Virus record (IMG/VR): IMGVR_UViG_3300017917_004374
Coordinates: 1 to 21,928 of that record
DNA from: a virus
Reading direction: 5' to 3' (one strand)
Length of the DNA: 21,928 bases
How positions within the stretch are numbered: the stretch's first letter is position 1; the number at the start of each line of letters is the position of its first letter. Of the stretch, positions 1 through 7,756 are shown in pieces. The translations under genes and the position numbers were made by a program. The notes under the pieces were generated by a model that saw only the letters and a program-made list of their open reading frames with translations, had not been told where the DNA came from and did no database searches.

Positions 1-754
1 CACGGTTGATCAGAACAGCTAGAGCAGCGTGTTCGTCACCAACGAATGTAGCAGTACCAGAAACGGTAGCTTGGTTGTATGTGAACTCAGTAGCAGCCAA
101 AGTGCGCAGAGACAACAGGATCTCTTGGTCAATTTCAGCTGTAATTTCTTGTGCTAGAGCAGCCATGATTTCTGCTTCAACGTCAATGCCGTGCATGGCT
201 TGTGCGTCTTGTGCAGATTCAAATGTCCAGCGAGCTTGCAACTTACGGGTCTTGGCTTCAACAGCTTGCTTCAGGATCTGAATGCTGATCTGCTTACCGC
301 CAGTACCTTCCATGGTAGCTGTGTTACCACCAGTGTAGGCAGTAGCTGTGGCTGTGTTCTGAGGAACAGTAGAATATGCCTGAGCAATTGTGAATGGGCT
401 CAATGCTTCCTGGCCAGCTGTAACGCTGGTAGCAGCAGCAGATTGGTCATCCAAGCTCTGAGCATAACGCACACGCAGAGTGTGAATCTGTCCAACAGGA
501 CCAGTCATGGGCTGAACGCCAACCAACTCGTTAGCAATAACGGTGGGCATCACACGACGGATCACTGGAAGAATCACGCGGTTCAGTGTAGCGATATTGC
601 CAGAGGCGGTAGAGCCAGAACTTGCGTTTTCCTTCAAGTACTTACGAGTGTTTTCTAGGATAACACTCATGCTATTGCGCTTGGTGCCGGAAAGGCCTTC
701 CATTAGAGCTTCTTTGGTTTCGCTCCAGCGACTTTCAAGTAGTTCTTGTGACAT
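1..754 (-). CDS. 23: Major capsid protein, T4 gp23 type (3' end cut by window edge)
   Basis: This gene encodes the main shell protein of the phage head (HK97-like fold in the T4 family). Translating the minus strand from the ATG at 754-752 gives 251 codons with no stop before the window edge, so only the N-terminal half is present. Residues about 61-90 (VMPTVIANELVGVQPMTGPV and on) and the stretch KLQARWTFESAQDAQAMHGI match the conserved gp23 core. The first ~65 residues should form the delta domain removed by the gp21 protease; LKE at residues 40-42 and ILE at 32-34 fit its L/I-x-E cleavage rule, but the true site is inferred. A good ribosome site (AAGGAG, about 8 bases upstream) supports the start. 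It follows the scaffold gene by 21 bases, in the T4 order 21-22-23. Confidence 0.96.
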   Translation of the reverse strand, partial: MSQELLESRWSETKEALMEGLSGTKRNSMSVILENTRKYLKENASSGSTASGNIATLNRVILPVIRRVMPTVIANELVGVQPMTGPVGQIHTLRVRYAQSLDDQSAAATSVTAGQEALSPFTIAQAYSTVPQNTATATAYTGGNTATMEGTGGKQISIQILKQAVEAKTRKLQARWTFESAQDAQAMHGIDVEAEIMAALAQEITAEIDQEILLSLRTLAATEFTYNQATVSGTATFVGDEHAALAVLINR

Positions 755-775
755 TTAAGTCTCCTTTTTCTTTCT

Positions 776-1876
776 TTAAATCCCTGCCAGGCGTTTGAGT
801 TCGATCACGTTGCTTTCGCTTGGTGCATCTTCTTCCTGGACGCGGGCGGCAGTTTTATCGCCAGTGACTTCAGTAACGCTCTCAGCAATCACTTTTGAGG
901 CTTTTGCTGGTTTGTTTTCTGCTAATACAGCTGGTAGATATTTTTCAAAAGCTGACTTCAAACGTGATGTTTGAACGCTTTCAAGTAAATTACGCATGAC
1001 TTCTTGCTTTTCCTTGTTTAGAGGACGCAGCAATTCGCCCAGAGTGTTTTCACGCTCATTGGACTCACGAATCATACGCAACTCACGTTCTTTACTTTCA
1101 ACCAGTGTTTTGGCACGAGCAGAAAGTTGGATGGCTTCGTCAAGTTTGCGGTCTTTCTCAGCAATGATATTGTGCAACTTGCGAACTTCGGCCTTCTCAT
1201 TCAAATGAGTGGCACCAAATTCGGCTGCATATGCTTCGAAAATACGACGACCAAAATTGTTCTCACGAGCAACTTTGATGTCTTCCTGTAACTGACTCAG
1301 TTCAGCCTTTAAATGCTTGCTAACAGCCTGGCTCATCTTGGTAGCACTTTCTTTTACAAAACGTGCTTTTAGATTTTCCAGTTTGGTACGAGCTTCGCTG
1401 ACCAGCTTGACCTTGGTGTTAACCAGGTCTTGCTTGTCTTCAGCAAATTCACGAATCTCGCGTGCAAGAGCGTGCACAACAAATCCTTCGAGTTTTTCGA
1501 GGCCTTCGTTGTGTGCTTTGCGATCCTTACGCAGTTCGCCAAGTTCTTCTGCCAACTTGGTTACCAAAAAGTTGTTGAACTTTGTGGCAGACTCAGTCAT
1601 CTTCTTTTGAAACTTGACACGATCCTCTGCCAGCTGTGCTTTTTCAGCAGCAATGCTTTGGATCTCTGTGTTTAGACCTTCTGTTACCATACGATCAAGG
1701 GCTTCCACCATCACTTGTTTGTCATGTTCATAGCGTTGTGCAAATTCCTCGCGGAGTTCTGCACGAGCTTGCTCACGAGCTTCATTCAACTTGGCTTCCC
1801 AAGCTTCGTTGATCTCTTGACGAGTTTCCTCTGTGATCAAGTTGCTATCTAGTAATGGTTTGATTGCATCTAGCAT
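776..1876 (-). CDS. 22: Prohead core scaffold protein, T4 gp22 type
   Basis: This is the main internal scaffold on which the capsid shell assembles; in T4 it is later degraded by the gp21 protease. The product is 366 residues, highly charged, and almost entirely predicted coiled coil (long runs of E/K/R/A with heptad-like spacing), with no hydrophobic segment or enzyme motif. Identity rests on this composition and on its place between gp21 and gp23. The reading frame extends one codon further to a TTG at 1879, but the ATG at 1876 sits 6 bases after a strong AAGGAG and is preferred. The C-terminus ends in a short acidic-then-basic tail. It begins 10 bases after the protease stop codon, so the two are probably co-translated. 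Confidence 0.9.
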   Translation of the reverse strand: MLDAIKPLLDSNLITEETRQEINEAWEAKLNEAREQARAELREEFAQRYEHDKQVMVEALDRMVTEGLNTEIQSIAAEKAQLAEDRVKFQKKMTESATKFNNFLVTKLAEELGELRKDRKAHNEGLEKLEGFVVHALAREIREFAEDKQDLVNTKVKLVSEARTKLENLKARFVKESATKMSQAVSKHLKAELSQLQEDIKVARENNFGRRIFEAYAAEFGATHLNEKAEVRKLHNIIAEKDRKLDEAIQLSARAKTLVESKERELRMIRESNERENTLGELLRPLNKEKQEVMRNLLESVQTSRLKSAFEKYLPAVLAENKPAKASKVIAESVTEVTGDKTAARVQEEDAPSESNVIELKRLAGI

Positions 1877-1882
1877 CAATGT

Positions 1883-1888
1883 CTCCTT
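1883..1888 (-). promoter_or_regulatory. Ribosome binding site that fixes the scaffold gene start
   Basis: The minus strand reads AAGGAG overlapping the protease stop codon, 6 bases before the ATG at 1876. For the TTG at 1879 the gap would be only 3 bases, so ATG is the better start. Confidence 0.75.
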
Positions 1889-2528
1889 AGATCTTGAGCT
1901 CTCTAATCAGCTTGACAACTTCGCTTTTTAGATAACGCTCTACCCTGTTGTCCTGACCAGCTTCCTTGGCAATTTCCAGCAATCTATGACCATACTTCAT
2001 ATTCATGAGACCTTCATAGATAGCTTTGGGATATGCATTGGGGGCACTGGGCTGGGCAACCACATCAACAGTGACTATTTCAAAGTCACTGACGTGTCCT
2101 GTTCTGTCGTCGACGTTTCCTGATCCACGACTTGAAACACCAAGTTTTACACCACTGTCCAGCATGGTTTTAACCAACTGGCCCATGGGAGTGGGCAACA
2201 ACTTGAGTTTACCGTATCCGATTGAACCTTCACACCACATTTTGTCGATCATGTGACTGACTCGGTCCAAATTAATCTTGAGATCATCGGGGTGATCAAC
2301 TTCACCCAACACACTATGACCTTGATTGATTTGTTCGTTGATAGATTCAACAGCTCTGCGTATTTCGTGTCCAGGATAGATACGCTCGTTGGCATTGCGT
2401 TTGTCACCTTCGATGAAGATGCCCTGCATGCCATACAGCTTTTTACCTGAACCATCCGCAGCATCCTCAAGCACCAGTTCGCACTGAGCTTGAGTGAAGC
2501 TGAGATGTTCTTTTAGATACTGAGCCAT
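1887..2528 (-). CDS. 21: Prohead core protease, T4 gp21 type
   Basis: This serine protease matures the prohead by cleaving scaffold, core proteins and the capsid N-terminus. The 213-residue product has the family's herpes-assemblin-like motifs: GEVDHPDDLKINLDRVSHMI around residues 75-94 with the likely catalytic His79, GVSSRGSG around 130-137 with the likely nucleophile at Ser132 or Ser133, and VDVVAQPSAP around 154-163 with a conserved Asp155. Length matches T4 gp21. The gene starts 9 bases after the acidic core protein and ends 10 bases before the scaffold gene, in T4 order. No strong ribosome site is visible, so translation may depend on coupling to the upstream gene. Confidence 0.94.
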   Translation of the reverse strand: MAQYLKEHLSFTQAQCELVLEDAADGSGKKLYGMQGIFIEGDKRNANERIYPGHEIRRAVESINEQINQGHSVLGEVDHPDDLKINLDRVSHMIDKMWCEGSIGYGKLKLLPTPMGQLVKTMLDSGVKLGVSSRGSGNVDDRTGHVSDFEIVTVDVVAQPSAPNAYPKAIYEGLMNMKYGHRLLEIAKEAGQDNRVERYLKSEVVKLIRELKI

Positions 2529-2537
2529 ATCTTACGT

Positions 2538-3374
2538 TTAACCTTTGGGGAAAGGTGTGCGAGCATTTACACCAGCTGCCTGTGTGGTAACTGGCTTGGG
2601 TGCTGCGGTTTTAAATGCCTTGCTGCCTGCGTCTTGTGTGGGTGTTACACCAACATCTTTGGCTGCGGGCGCAGCACGGCCTTTTTCTTCGCCGCCTGTG
2701 GTGTGTACAGGCTTGGCAACAGCACCTTTGGCACCGCTGTTAGCAGCTACCACATTGTGCTTGTTTACTGAACCTTCTTCGCTGGTCACTGGCTTGGGAG
2801 CGGCTTTGAGTTCCAGGCCTTCGGCCAATTCAAACTCTTCTTCTTCGCCTTCTTCTTCGCCTTGATCGCTGAATTCTTCTGTGTCGTCAACTTCTAGAGC
2901 ATCGCCGCCCATGTCAGCATCGCCCATGTCGCCGTCACCGTGGGCTTTGTCTTCGTCGCCCATGAGAGCTTCAAATTCAGCCATGAGTTCGTCCAGCTTG
3001 TCTTCCAGGTCAACTACACGATCTTCTAGATCTTCGCCGCCTTCTTCTTCCATCATGCCTTGTTCTTCGACTTCCACTTCGTCCATGAATTTTTCTGCTG
3101 CGTCGCCGCCCATTTCTTCCATGTTGTCCATGCCTTCGTCGAGTTCTTCTTCGTCGTGCTTGGCTTCGTCGAGTTCTTCTTCGCCTTCTTTGGCTTCGTC
3201 AAGTTCCTCTTCGTCGTGCTTGGCTTCGTCGAGTTCTTCTTCGGCTTCCTCTTGCATGAGGCTTTCGTAGATCTCGCGGCTCTTTTCTACAACGATATCG
3301 TGGAAAAGCTCTTGAGCTTTTTGTTCTTCGTCGTTAATCACATATTCGATTAACTGTTCAAATTTCGATGTCAT
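2538..3374 (-). CDS. 68: Acidic prohead core protein (gp68/gp67-like) with tandem acidic repeats
   Basis: This is probably a minor internal protein of the prohead core. The N-terminal ~45 residues (FEQLIEYVINDEEQKAQELF then a helix ending in ESLMQEE) resemble the short T4-type core proteins gp67/gp68. Next come nearly four copies of a 10-residue unit LDEAKHDEEE (about residues 45-80), a long Asp/Glu-rich region, and a Lys/Ala/Pro/Thr-rich tail from about residue 190. At 278 residues it is about twice the length of T4 gp68 (141 residues in T4, from memory). GGAGG lies 6 bases before the ATG, with a late-promoter-like motif 32 bases upstream and a terminator upstream of that, so it probably heads the 68-21-22-23 transcript. 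The assignment to 68 rather than 67 is by position. Confidence 0.8.
   Translation of the reverse strand: MTSKFEQLIEYVINDEEQKAQELFHDIVVEKSREIYESLMQEEAEEELDEAKHDEEELDEAKEGEEELDEAKHDEEELDEGMDNMEEMGGDAAEKFMDEVEVEEQGMMEEEGGEDLEDRVVDLEDKLDELMAEFEALMGDEDKAHGDGDMGDADMGGDALEVDDTEEFSDQGEEEGEEEEFELAEGLELKAAPKPVTSEEGSVNKHNVVAANSGAKGAVAKPVHTTGGEEKGRAAPAAKDVGVTPTQDAGSKAFKTAAPKPVTTQAAGVNARTPFPKG
3134..3243 (-). repeat. 30-bp tandem repeats coding an acidic 10-residue unit
   Basis: Near-identical copies begin at about 3134, 3164, 3194 and 3224 with period 30 bp, in frame, encoding LDEAK-HDEEE, LDEAK-EGEEE and a partial copy. Copies differ by a few third-position changes and an HD/EG swap. The period matches the reading frame, so this is protein-level repetition. 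Confidence 0.9.
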
Positions 3375-3406
3375 ATTTTTCCTCCGTAAAGTATGGCTCG
3401 TAATTT

Positions 3407-3414
3407 TATTTACA
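3407..3414 (-). promoter_or_regulatory. Candidate late promoter for the 68-21-22-23 transcript
   Basis: The minus strand reads TGTAAATA, one mismatch from the T4 late consensus TATAAATA used by gp55. It lies just after the terminator and 32 bases before the start at 3374, leaving room for a leader containing GGAGG (3381-3385). Confidence 0.55.
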
Positions 3415-3445
3415 TATAATTCAAAATATCGGGCTTTTACAAGTG

Positions 3446-3472
3446 AAAAACTGCCTAAAAAGGCAGTTTTTT
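3446..3472. terminator. Bidirectional rho-independent terminator hairpin
   Basis: A perfect 6-bp stem CTGCCT/AGGCAG (3451-3456 with 3461-3466) has an AAAA loop and is flanked by A5 on the left and T6 on the right, so each strand has a U-run after the stem. On the minus strand it follows the small gene ending at 3479 and precedes the late-like promoter at 3407-3414. It should separate the portal transcript from the capsid transcript. Confidence 0.85.
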
Positions 3473-3478
3473 GGTGTG

Positions 3479-3700
3479 TTAGATAGCTGGCGGCGCTGGT
3501 GGAGGCGAGTATTGTTTTTTGATTAGAGCCAACTTTTCTTTGTACTCAAATGTTCTAACATCATTCATCATTCTCAGTTTACGCAATTGACGCAGTGTCA
3601 AACGAGTTTTGCGCAAATCACCATAGGTGGGCTGCGAATTGTCTTGACTTACATCCTGCAAGGCTTGGGGTTGTTTTTTGTACAGCTCATTGAGAATCAT
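3479..3700 (-). CDS. Small basic protein in the gp67 position (conserved in T4-like phages)
   Basis: The product is 73 residues: MILNELYKKQ, then a Lys/Arg-rich helix (KTRLTLRQLRKLRMMND around residues 31-47), then FEYKEKLALIKKQY and a PPPAPP tail. The pattern, with RKTRLTLRQLRKLR and a Pro-rich end directly after the portal gene, is familiar from marine T4-like phages, where it stands in the place of T4 gene 67. It is basic, unlike the acidic T4 gp67, so I do not assign the symbol. The frame is open further upstream to 3781, but that part lies inside the portal gene and is Gln/His-rich out-of-frame sequence. The ATG at 3700, 7 bases after the portal stop, is the sensible start. There is no clear ribosome site. 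A terminator follows 6 bases after the stop codon. Confidence 0.72.
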   Translation of the reverse strand: MILNELYKKQPQALQDVSQDNSQPTYGDLRKTRLTLRQLRKLRMMNDVRTFEYKEKLALIKKQYSPPPAPPAI

Positions 3701-3704
3701 ATGG

Positions 3705-3712
3705 TATTTATA
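3705..3712 (-). promoter_or_regulatory. Perfect TATAAATA late-promoter motif overlapping the portal stop codon
   Basis: The minus strand reads TATAAATA, an exact match to the T4 late consensus, and includes the portal TAA. It ends only 4 bases before the ATG at 3700, so a transcript starting at the usual distance would begin at about the start codon. It is either fortuitous, drives a leaderless message, or serves an internal start. Confidence 0.4.
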
Positions 3713-5501
3713 CCGCAGGTGCTGGACCGCCAGGTGTTGCAGGTGCTGTTGCGGCAGGTGCTGCTGCACCAGGTGCACCACCAGTTAGCCCTGTATCAGC
3801 GCCAGTGGGTGTGAGATTGGTCAGCTCCTGACCTGCTTCTATATCAGTTTCCAGACCAGCTGGAGTAATGCCAATTGATCTTAGGTCCTGTCCTTGAGTG
3901 GTGTTCAAATCGGGTTCATCGCGTTCTTCACGCCACAGTTTTTCGTTTTCTACAATTTCTTCTTCGCTGAGTCCCAAATAGCGTTTCAACAAGAAACGCT
4001 TGCTGAGATAGGGAGTTGGTTCCAGAGTAGTAAAAGTATTGACTCTGGCAGTGTCCATTTCACTTTGGCGATAGCTGGCAAAATTTTGTGGTGGGCAAAA
4101 AGCCAGATTAAACAGGCCAGAATCAATGTTGAATCCGCGCCAACGCATGAACATTTTGAACTCGTCGTCCAGCTTTTGAATAATGAGTTTTTGCAGGCGT
4201 TCGCAGTACTGATTGAAACGATACTCCTGTATCAGTGCTGTGCCCACACGCCCGTCGTTGAGCGGTGTGCTGGAATCATCGGGTCCAGTGGGCAAATAGC
4301 TGCTGGGCACACGCAGACCACGAGCCATTTTGTTGTTGAAATACTTTAGGTCGTCGATTTCGCCTAGACTTTGTCCGCCGGGCAAGGTGTCAACTGAGCT
4401 GCCACGACCATCAGCAGTTTGTGGGAAAAAGTAGTCTTCGTTGATGCTGAGTGGGTTGTAAGTGGCATCCATCATGTTGGTGCCGCCGCCACTGAGTGTG
4501 GGAATTCTGCGCTGGTGCATTTCGTTTTTCACACGCTCCACAAAGGCCATGGCCATGTGGCTGGGCATGTTGCCCACATCAATCTTAAACACTCTGCGTT
4601 CAGGAGCACGACTCACACGATAGATCAACACAGCATCTTCCAGCAGTTCTTTCTGCTTGTAGACCTTGAAAATATTTTCCAACACACTCTTGCCAAAAGG
4701 CCAAAACACATCTAGGCCTTCGCTCAAACTGATGTGTACCACGTGCTTGGCATCCAAGGTGGATTCGTTAACTGCTCTGGCAAAACGGCTGTTGCCCACC
4801 AGTCCTTGACTGCCCGATGGTGCTGTGTAGTTGCCTTGGTTTGTAATCGATCCCACACTGGGGTTGACCACAAAGTCCTGGGCTGTTTTGGCAGCCACAG
4901 TCATGTTTTCAAAGTTGGGATTAAGATCCCGTATCACATACTGTTCGGGGCGCTTGCCCTCTGATTCGTTCACAATGATACGACTGACCTTGGTCATGTC
5001 CACCCACATCATTTCAAAGTTTTCGGGATCACGCACAAATACTTGATCACCGTATTTGATGGTGTTGCGGAACAGTTTGAATATTCTTTGATCCAGTCGA
5101 TTCAGTTTGACCCATTGTTGCAGTTGCTTTTTGATGATTTCTACTTCGTGATCAGTGGGCTGATCTGTAAACTGTATATCAAAAGGTGTGTTGTTGTCTT
5201 GGTTGTTCTGTGTGCTGAATTCGGCTATGATGTCTAAACAGGCATTTATTTCCGAATCACAGTCCATGTTTTCGTACTGATTGTAGCGTTCAATTCGGTT
5301 GGGGTGTCCTGAGTAAACTTCAGGCAATCTACTGGCATAGTTGCGATAGGCAAAATCATTGGCTGTGTACAGGTTATTTGCGCCGCCAGGTCCTGCGGTT
5401 CCTGTTTTGCCATAGCCAGGCAAACCAAATTGATTGACCCCGTTGATGGGGCTCATGCTGCCGTCGCTGTTTGCAACTTTGAAATATTTACGCCATGACA
5501 T
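3708..5501 (-). CDS. 20: Portal vertex protein, T4 gp20 type
   Basis: This protein forms the 12-subunit ring at the head vertex through which DNA is packaged and to which the tail attaches. At 597 residues it is slightly longer than T4 gp20. Conserved stretches include RLPEVYSGHPNRIERYNQYE (~59-78), MDCDSEINACLDIIAEFSTQ (~79-98), a long clip/stem region with the KVYKQKELLEDAVLIYRVSR helix, and the motif KYFNNKMARGLRVPSSYLP. The C-terminal ~50 residues are rich in Ala, Pro, Gly and Thr and probably disordered. The gene starts 20 bases after the stop of the tail gene, with a TAAATAC motif close to the ATG but no clear ribosome site. The neighbours 67-68-21-22-23 confirm the head module. Confidence 0.95.
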   Translation of the reverse strand: MSWRKYFKVANSDGSMSPINGVNQFGLPGYGKTGTAGPGGANNLYTANDFAYRNYASRLPEVYSGHPNRIERYNQYENMDCDSEINACLDIIAEFSTQNNQDNNTPFDIQFTDQPTDHEVEIIKKQLQQWVKLNRLDQRIFKLFRNTIKYGDQVFVRDPENFEMMWVDMTKVSRIIVNESEGKRPEQYVIRDLNPNFENMTVAAKTAQDFVVNPSVGSITNQGNYTAPSGSQGLVGNSRFARAVNESTLDAKHVVHISLSEGLDVFWPFGKSVLENIFKVYKQKELLEDAVLIYRVSRAPERRVFKIDVGNMPSHMAMAFVERVKNEMHQRRIPTLSGGGTNMMDATYNPLSINEDYFFPQTADGRGSSVDTLPGGQSLGEIDDLKYFNNKMARGLRVPSSYLPTGPDDSSTPLNDGRVGTALIQEYRFNQYCERLQKLIIQKLDDEFKMFMRWRGFNIDSGLFNLAFCPPQNFASYRQSEMDTARVNTFTTLEPTPYLSKRFLLKRYLGLSEEEIVENEKLWREERDEPDLNTTQGQDLRSIGITPAGLETDIEAGQELTNLTPTGADTGLTGGAPGAAAPAATAPATPGGPAPAV

Positions 5502-5507
5502 AGACAG

Positions 5508-5515
5508 TATTTAGC
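5508..5515 (-). promoter_or_regulatory. Weak late-promoter-like motif before the portal gene
   Basis: The minus strand reads GCTAAATA (6 of 8 to TATAAATA), in the short gap between the tail gene and the portal gene, 6 bases before the ATG. Spacing is as tight as at 3705-3712, so a promoter role is doubtful. Confidence 0.25.
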
Positions 5516-5520
5516 GTCGG

Positions 5521-7716
5521 TTACTGCTGATACTTTAGTATTCGTTCGTTGACATTGAGCTGAGACTTGCTTACACTGACCAGCTCGTCCACTCTTTCAA
5601 TCAATTTGATCACAGCACCTTCGCTGGCACCAGAATTCATATTAGTGGAACCTGTAGACGATGGTCTAATTGACAATTCTTCCGTGCCATGCATCATCAA
5701 ATTGGGTCTATACCCACTCATGGGTCCAGAAAGCGTTCCTCTAAATCCAGCTGCACCGCTGATTTCGGCATGAATATGACCTCCAGTAGCACGTCTGCTG
5801 GGGTTGGCATATTCATCTCTGACATTTTTGACATTGGGAAAACCTTGTAACAAAGCTGCAATTTGTGCGGCTTTTGACGGATCATTTAAAACAAAATCCA
5901 AAGCAGTGCCTTTGGGATGTGCACTGCCCGGATCTCTTCTATAAGTGTCGTTAAATGCACTGAAATATTTCAAGTCGGCGCCCAGTTTTTCTTGAATTGT
6001 TCTTGCCAACTGAATCAAATTGGGATGCACATATCCGCCTGCATATGCTTCATTGCTTTTGATTCTCAGTCCACTGAAATCCAATACTGTAGGTGCGGCT
6101 GCGCTGGGTGCACCAGGAGCCGGTGCTGCACCACCAGGGGCTGGAGCCGACGGTGCCGGCGGGCGAGGAGGTGCCTGGGGCGCAGTTGGAGTAGGTGCAC
6201 TGGGGGCACTGGGGGCACTAGGGGCTGCAGGTCCGGTAGCAGCTCTACCACCAGCAGCAGCTGGGCCTTGTCGAGATAATCTTTCGAACACACTGGTTAG
6301 ACCCGATGCCGCTGCATTCAAATCATTGAATTTTTCCACAGTGACATCCAGTGTTTGTGCTATGTTCAGCTGTTTTCTGCGAGTAGCTACTTGTCGTTCT
6401 AGTTCGCCTTTGTCAAACTCAGCCATGAGTTGTTGATCTCTGACCATTTCTTCAAGAGTTTTTCCTCTTTGAGCAGCAAAGGCCTCCATGGCAGCCATGC
6501 GTTCAGTGGTCATCAATGTGCCTTCGGCGCCGCCAACTTTGACACCTGGGCCCTGGCCAGTTAATGCAATCAATGGTGCAAAAGTCTGTTGATAATTTTT
6601 CAAACCGCGATTCAATTCCTGCGCACCTTGCACAAATGACATTTGACCGCGTGCCACCTGTTGCATGATTTCATAGGCACGAGGATCAGATTGCATGACC
6701 CGTTGTGCTTCTTCACTGCCTGGTAAACCTCGGCCTGCCATCAGGTGCTGTAGACCACGTATCAATTCTGGATCGTTGAACATGCCAAAGAAACTTTCCA
6801 GAGCAGTAACATCGTAACCCATGCTTCTGGCTTCTGTGGCCATGAATGCAGCATAGCGTTCGTCTTCGACCAAGGCTTTGCGTCGTGCTTCTTCTTCCTC
6901 TCTGGTTCGGCCAGTGAGTCGGGCCATTTTGTCCATTTCCAACGCAAACTTGGCACCTTCTACAGCCAGTTCATTGGCAGTTTTGGTCTGTACTCGACCC
7001 AGTCGGGTCTGCAGATTGAGATAAGAAGCTGTGGATTCAGCCAAACTGGCCGAAGTAAATCCCAGTTTTTCCAGGGAATAGCCCAGATCACTTTTGTAAA
7101 TAGCTCCCGAAATTGCTGCCAAATTCTGTGCACCATCCTGTGCGTTGGCACCAAACATGGTTAAATCTTTGGCGTTTTTTTTGATTACTGCTGTAAATTG
7201 ATCCAGTTCAGCTACAGTGAATCCTGCACGTTGCAGACTTTCATTCAGTCGTTCTAGGCCGCCGGCACCCGCCGCACCCATGTCACTGAGATTTTGATAG
7301 GCTTTGTATAAATTATCGCTTTGTTCAGCAGTGAGCTTTTGTACAGAACTGAACATTTTCGCTATAAAAGCGCCAGCATTCAGTATAATTTTGGTAGTAA
7401 CACTGAGTGCTCGCCCCATGGGCGTGAACAGGGTAAAAATACCAATGGCCACCTGCAAACTATCTGCTATCTTGTCTACACCATCGGCCATTACTTTCAG
7501 ACCGCGTTGACCTTTGTAGAGATCTGCTGCTGTACTGAATGCTGCTTCGCCTAGGCCTTCTAACCCAGCTTGCACTGCCTTGCTGGTACTAACAAGCTTT
7601 CTGTTTTGACCAGTTGTTGTGTTGGTATTGTTTATGGCTGCTGATTCCATTTCAGCCAAAGCTTGGTTCATTTGATTAATTTGCTGTCTGAACTGCTCGA
7701 TTTCTTGTGGATCCAT
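5521..7716 (-). CDS. Tape-measure-like tail protein with C-terminal M15-type zinc peptidase domain
   Basis: The protein has 731 residues. An N-terminal helical region (1-75) is followed by a hydrophobic stretch (about 87-122, with IGIFTLFTP and IILNAGAFIA). A long helical middle (130-480) has GFTVAELDQFTAVIKKNAKD-like sequence as in tape measures, then comes an Ala/Pro-rich linker (about 490-545). The C-terminal domain (about 555-690) carries SAHPKGTALDF (His600, Asp607) and GGHIHAEI (His647, His649), the HxxGxAxD plus HxH signature of M15/VanY-like murein peptidases. The likely role is to fix tail length and help cut peptidoglycan during DNA entry. T4 gp29 is 590 residues and lacks such a peptidase. 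The gp26/gp51-like neighbours on the other strand fit a tail-hub setting. It could instead be a tail-associated lysin. Confidence 0.7.
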   Translation of the reverse strand: MDPQEIEQFRQQINQMNQALAEMESAAINNTNTTTGQNRKLVSTSKAVQAGLEGLGEAAFSTAADLYKGQRGLKVMADGVDKIADSLQVAIGIFTLFTPMGRALSVTTKIILNAGAFIAKMFSSVQKLTAEQSDNLYKAYQNLSDMGAAGAGGLERLNESLQRAGFTVAELDQFTAVIKKNAKDLTMFGANAQDGAQNLAAISGAIYKSDLGYSLEKLGFTSASLAESTASYLNLQTRLGRVQTKTANELAVEGAKFALEMDKMARLTGRTREEEEARRKALVEDERYAAFMATEARSMGYDVTALESFFGMFNDPELIRGLQHLMAGRGLPGSEEAQRVMQSDPRAYEIMQQVARGQMSFVQGAQELNRGLKNYQQTFAPLIALTGQGPGVKVGGAEGTLMTTERMAAMEAFAAQRGKTLEEMVRDQQLMAEFDKGELERQVATRRKQLNIAQTLDVTVEKFNDLNAAASGLTSVFERLSRQGPAAAGGRAATGPAAPSAPSAPSAPTPTAPQAPPRPPAPSAPAPGGAAPAPGAPSAAAPTVLDFSGLRIKSNEAYAGGYVHPNLIQLARTIQEKLGADLKYFSAFNDTYRRDPGSAHPKGTALDFVLNDPSKAAQIAALLQGFPNVKNVRDEYANPSRRATGGHIHAEISGAAGFRGTLSGPMSGYRPNLMMHGTEELSIRPSSTGSTNMNSGASEGAVIKLIERVDELVSVSKSQLNVNERILKYQQ

Positions 7717-7740
7717 GTTTTTTGCCGGTAAGTATGATTA

Positions 7741-7748
7741 TATTTATG
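7741..7748 (-). promoter_or_regulatory. Candidate late promoter for the tail protein/portal transcript
   Basis: The minus strand reads CATAAATA (7 of 8 to TATAAATA), 24 bases before the ATG at 7716, which is normal spacing for a T4-type late promoter. It lies in the 40-base gap between divergent genes and touches the ribosome site (GGAG, 7748-7751) of the plus-strand gene. Confidence 0.6.
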
Positions 7749-7756
7749 GAGACAAA

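Noticed and set aside
1877-1879. TTG start for the scaffold gene
   Set aside because: Only 3 bases from the ribosome site, while the next codon, ATG, is at the ideal distance.
3134-3243. CRISPR-like array of 30-bp repeats
   Set aside because: Repeats are directly adjacent with no spacers and are in frame with the acidic protein.
2881-3270. Ser-rich plus-strand frame opposite the acidic core protein
   Set aside because: It is the mirror of the Glu/Asp codon run on the coding strand; long serine runs with no ribosome site or homologue-like pattern.
3701-3781. Longer N-terminus for the gp67-position protein
   Set aside because: It lies wholly inside the portal gene in another frame and is Gln/His-rich; the ATG after the portal stop gives the expected protein.
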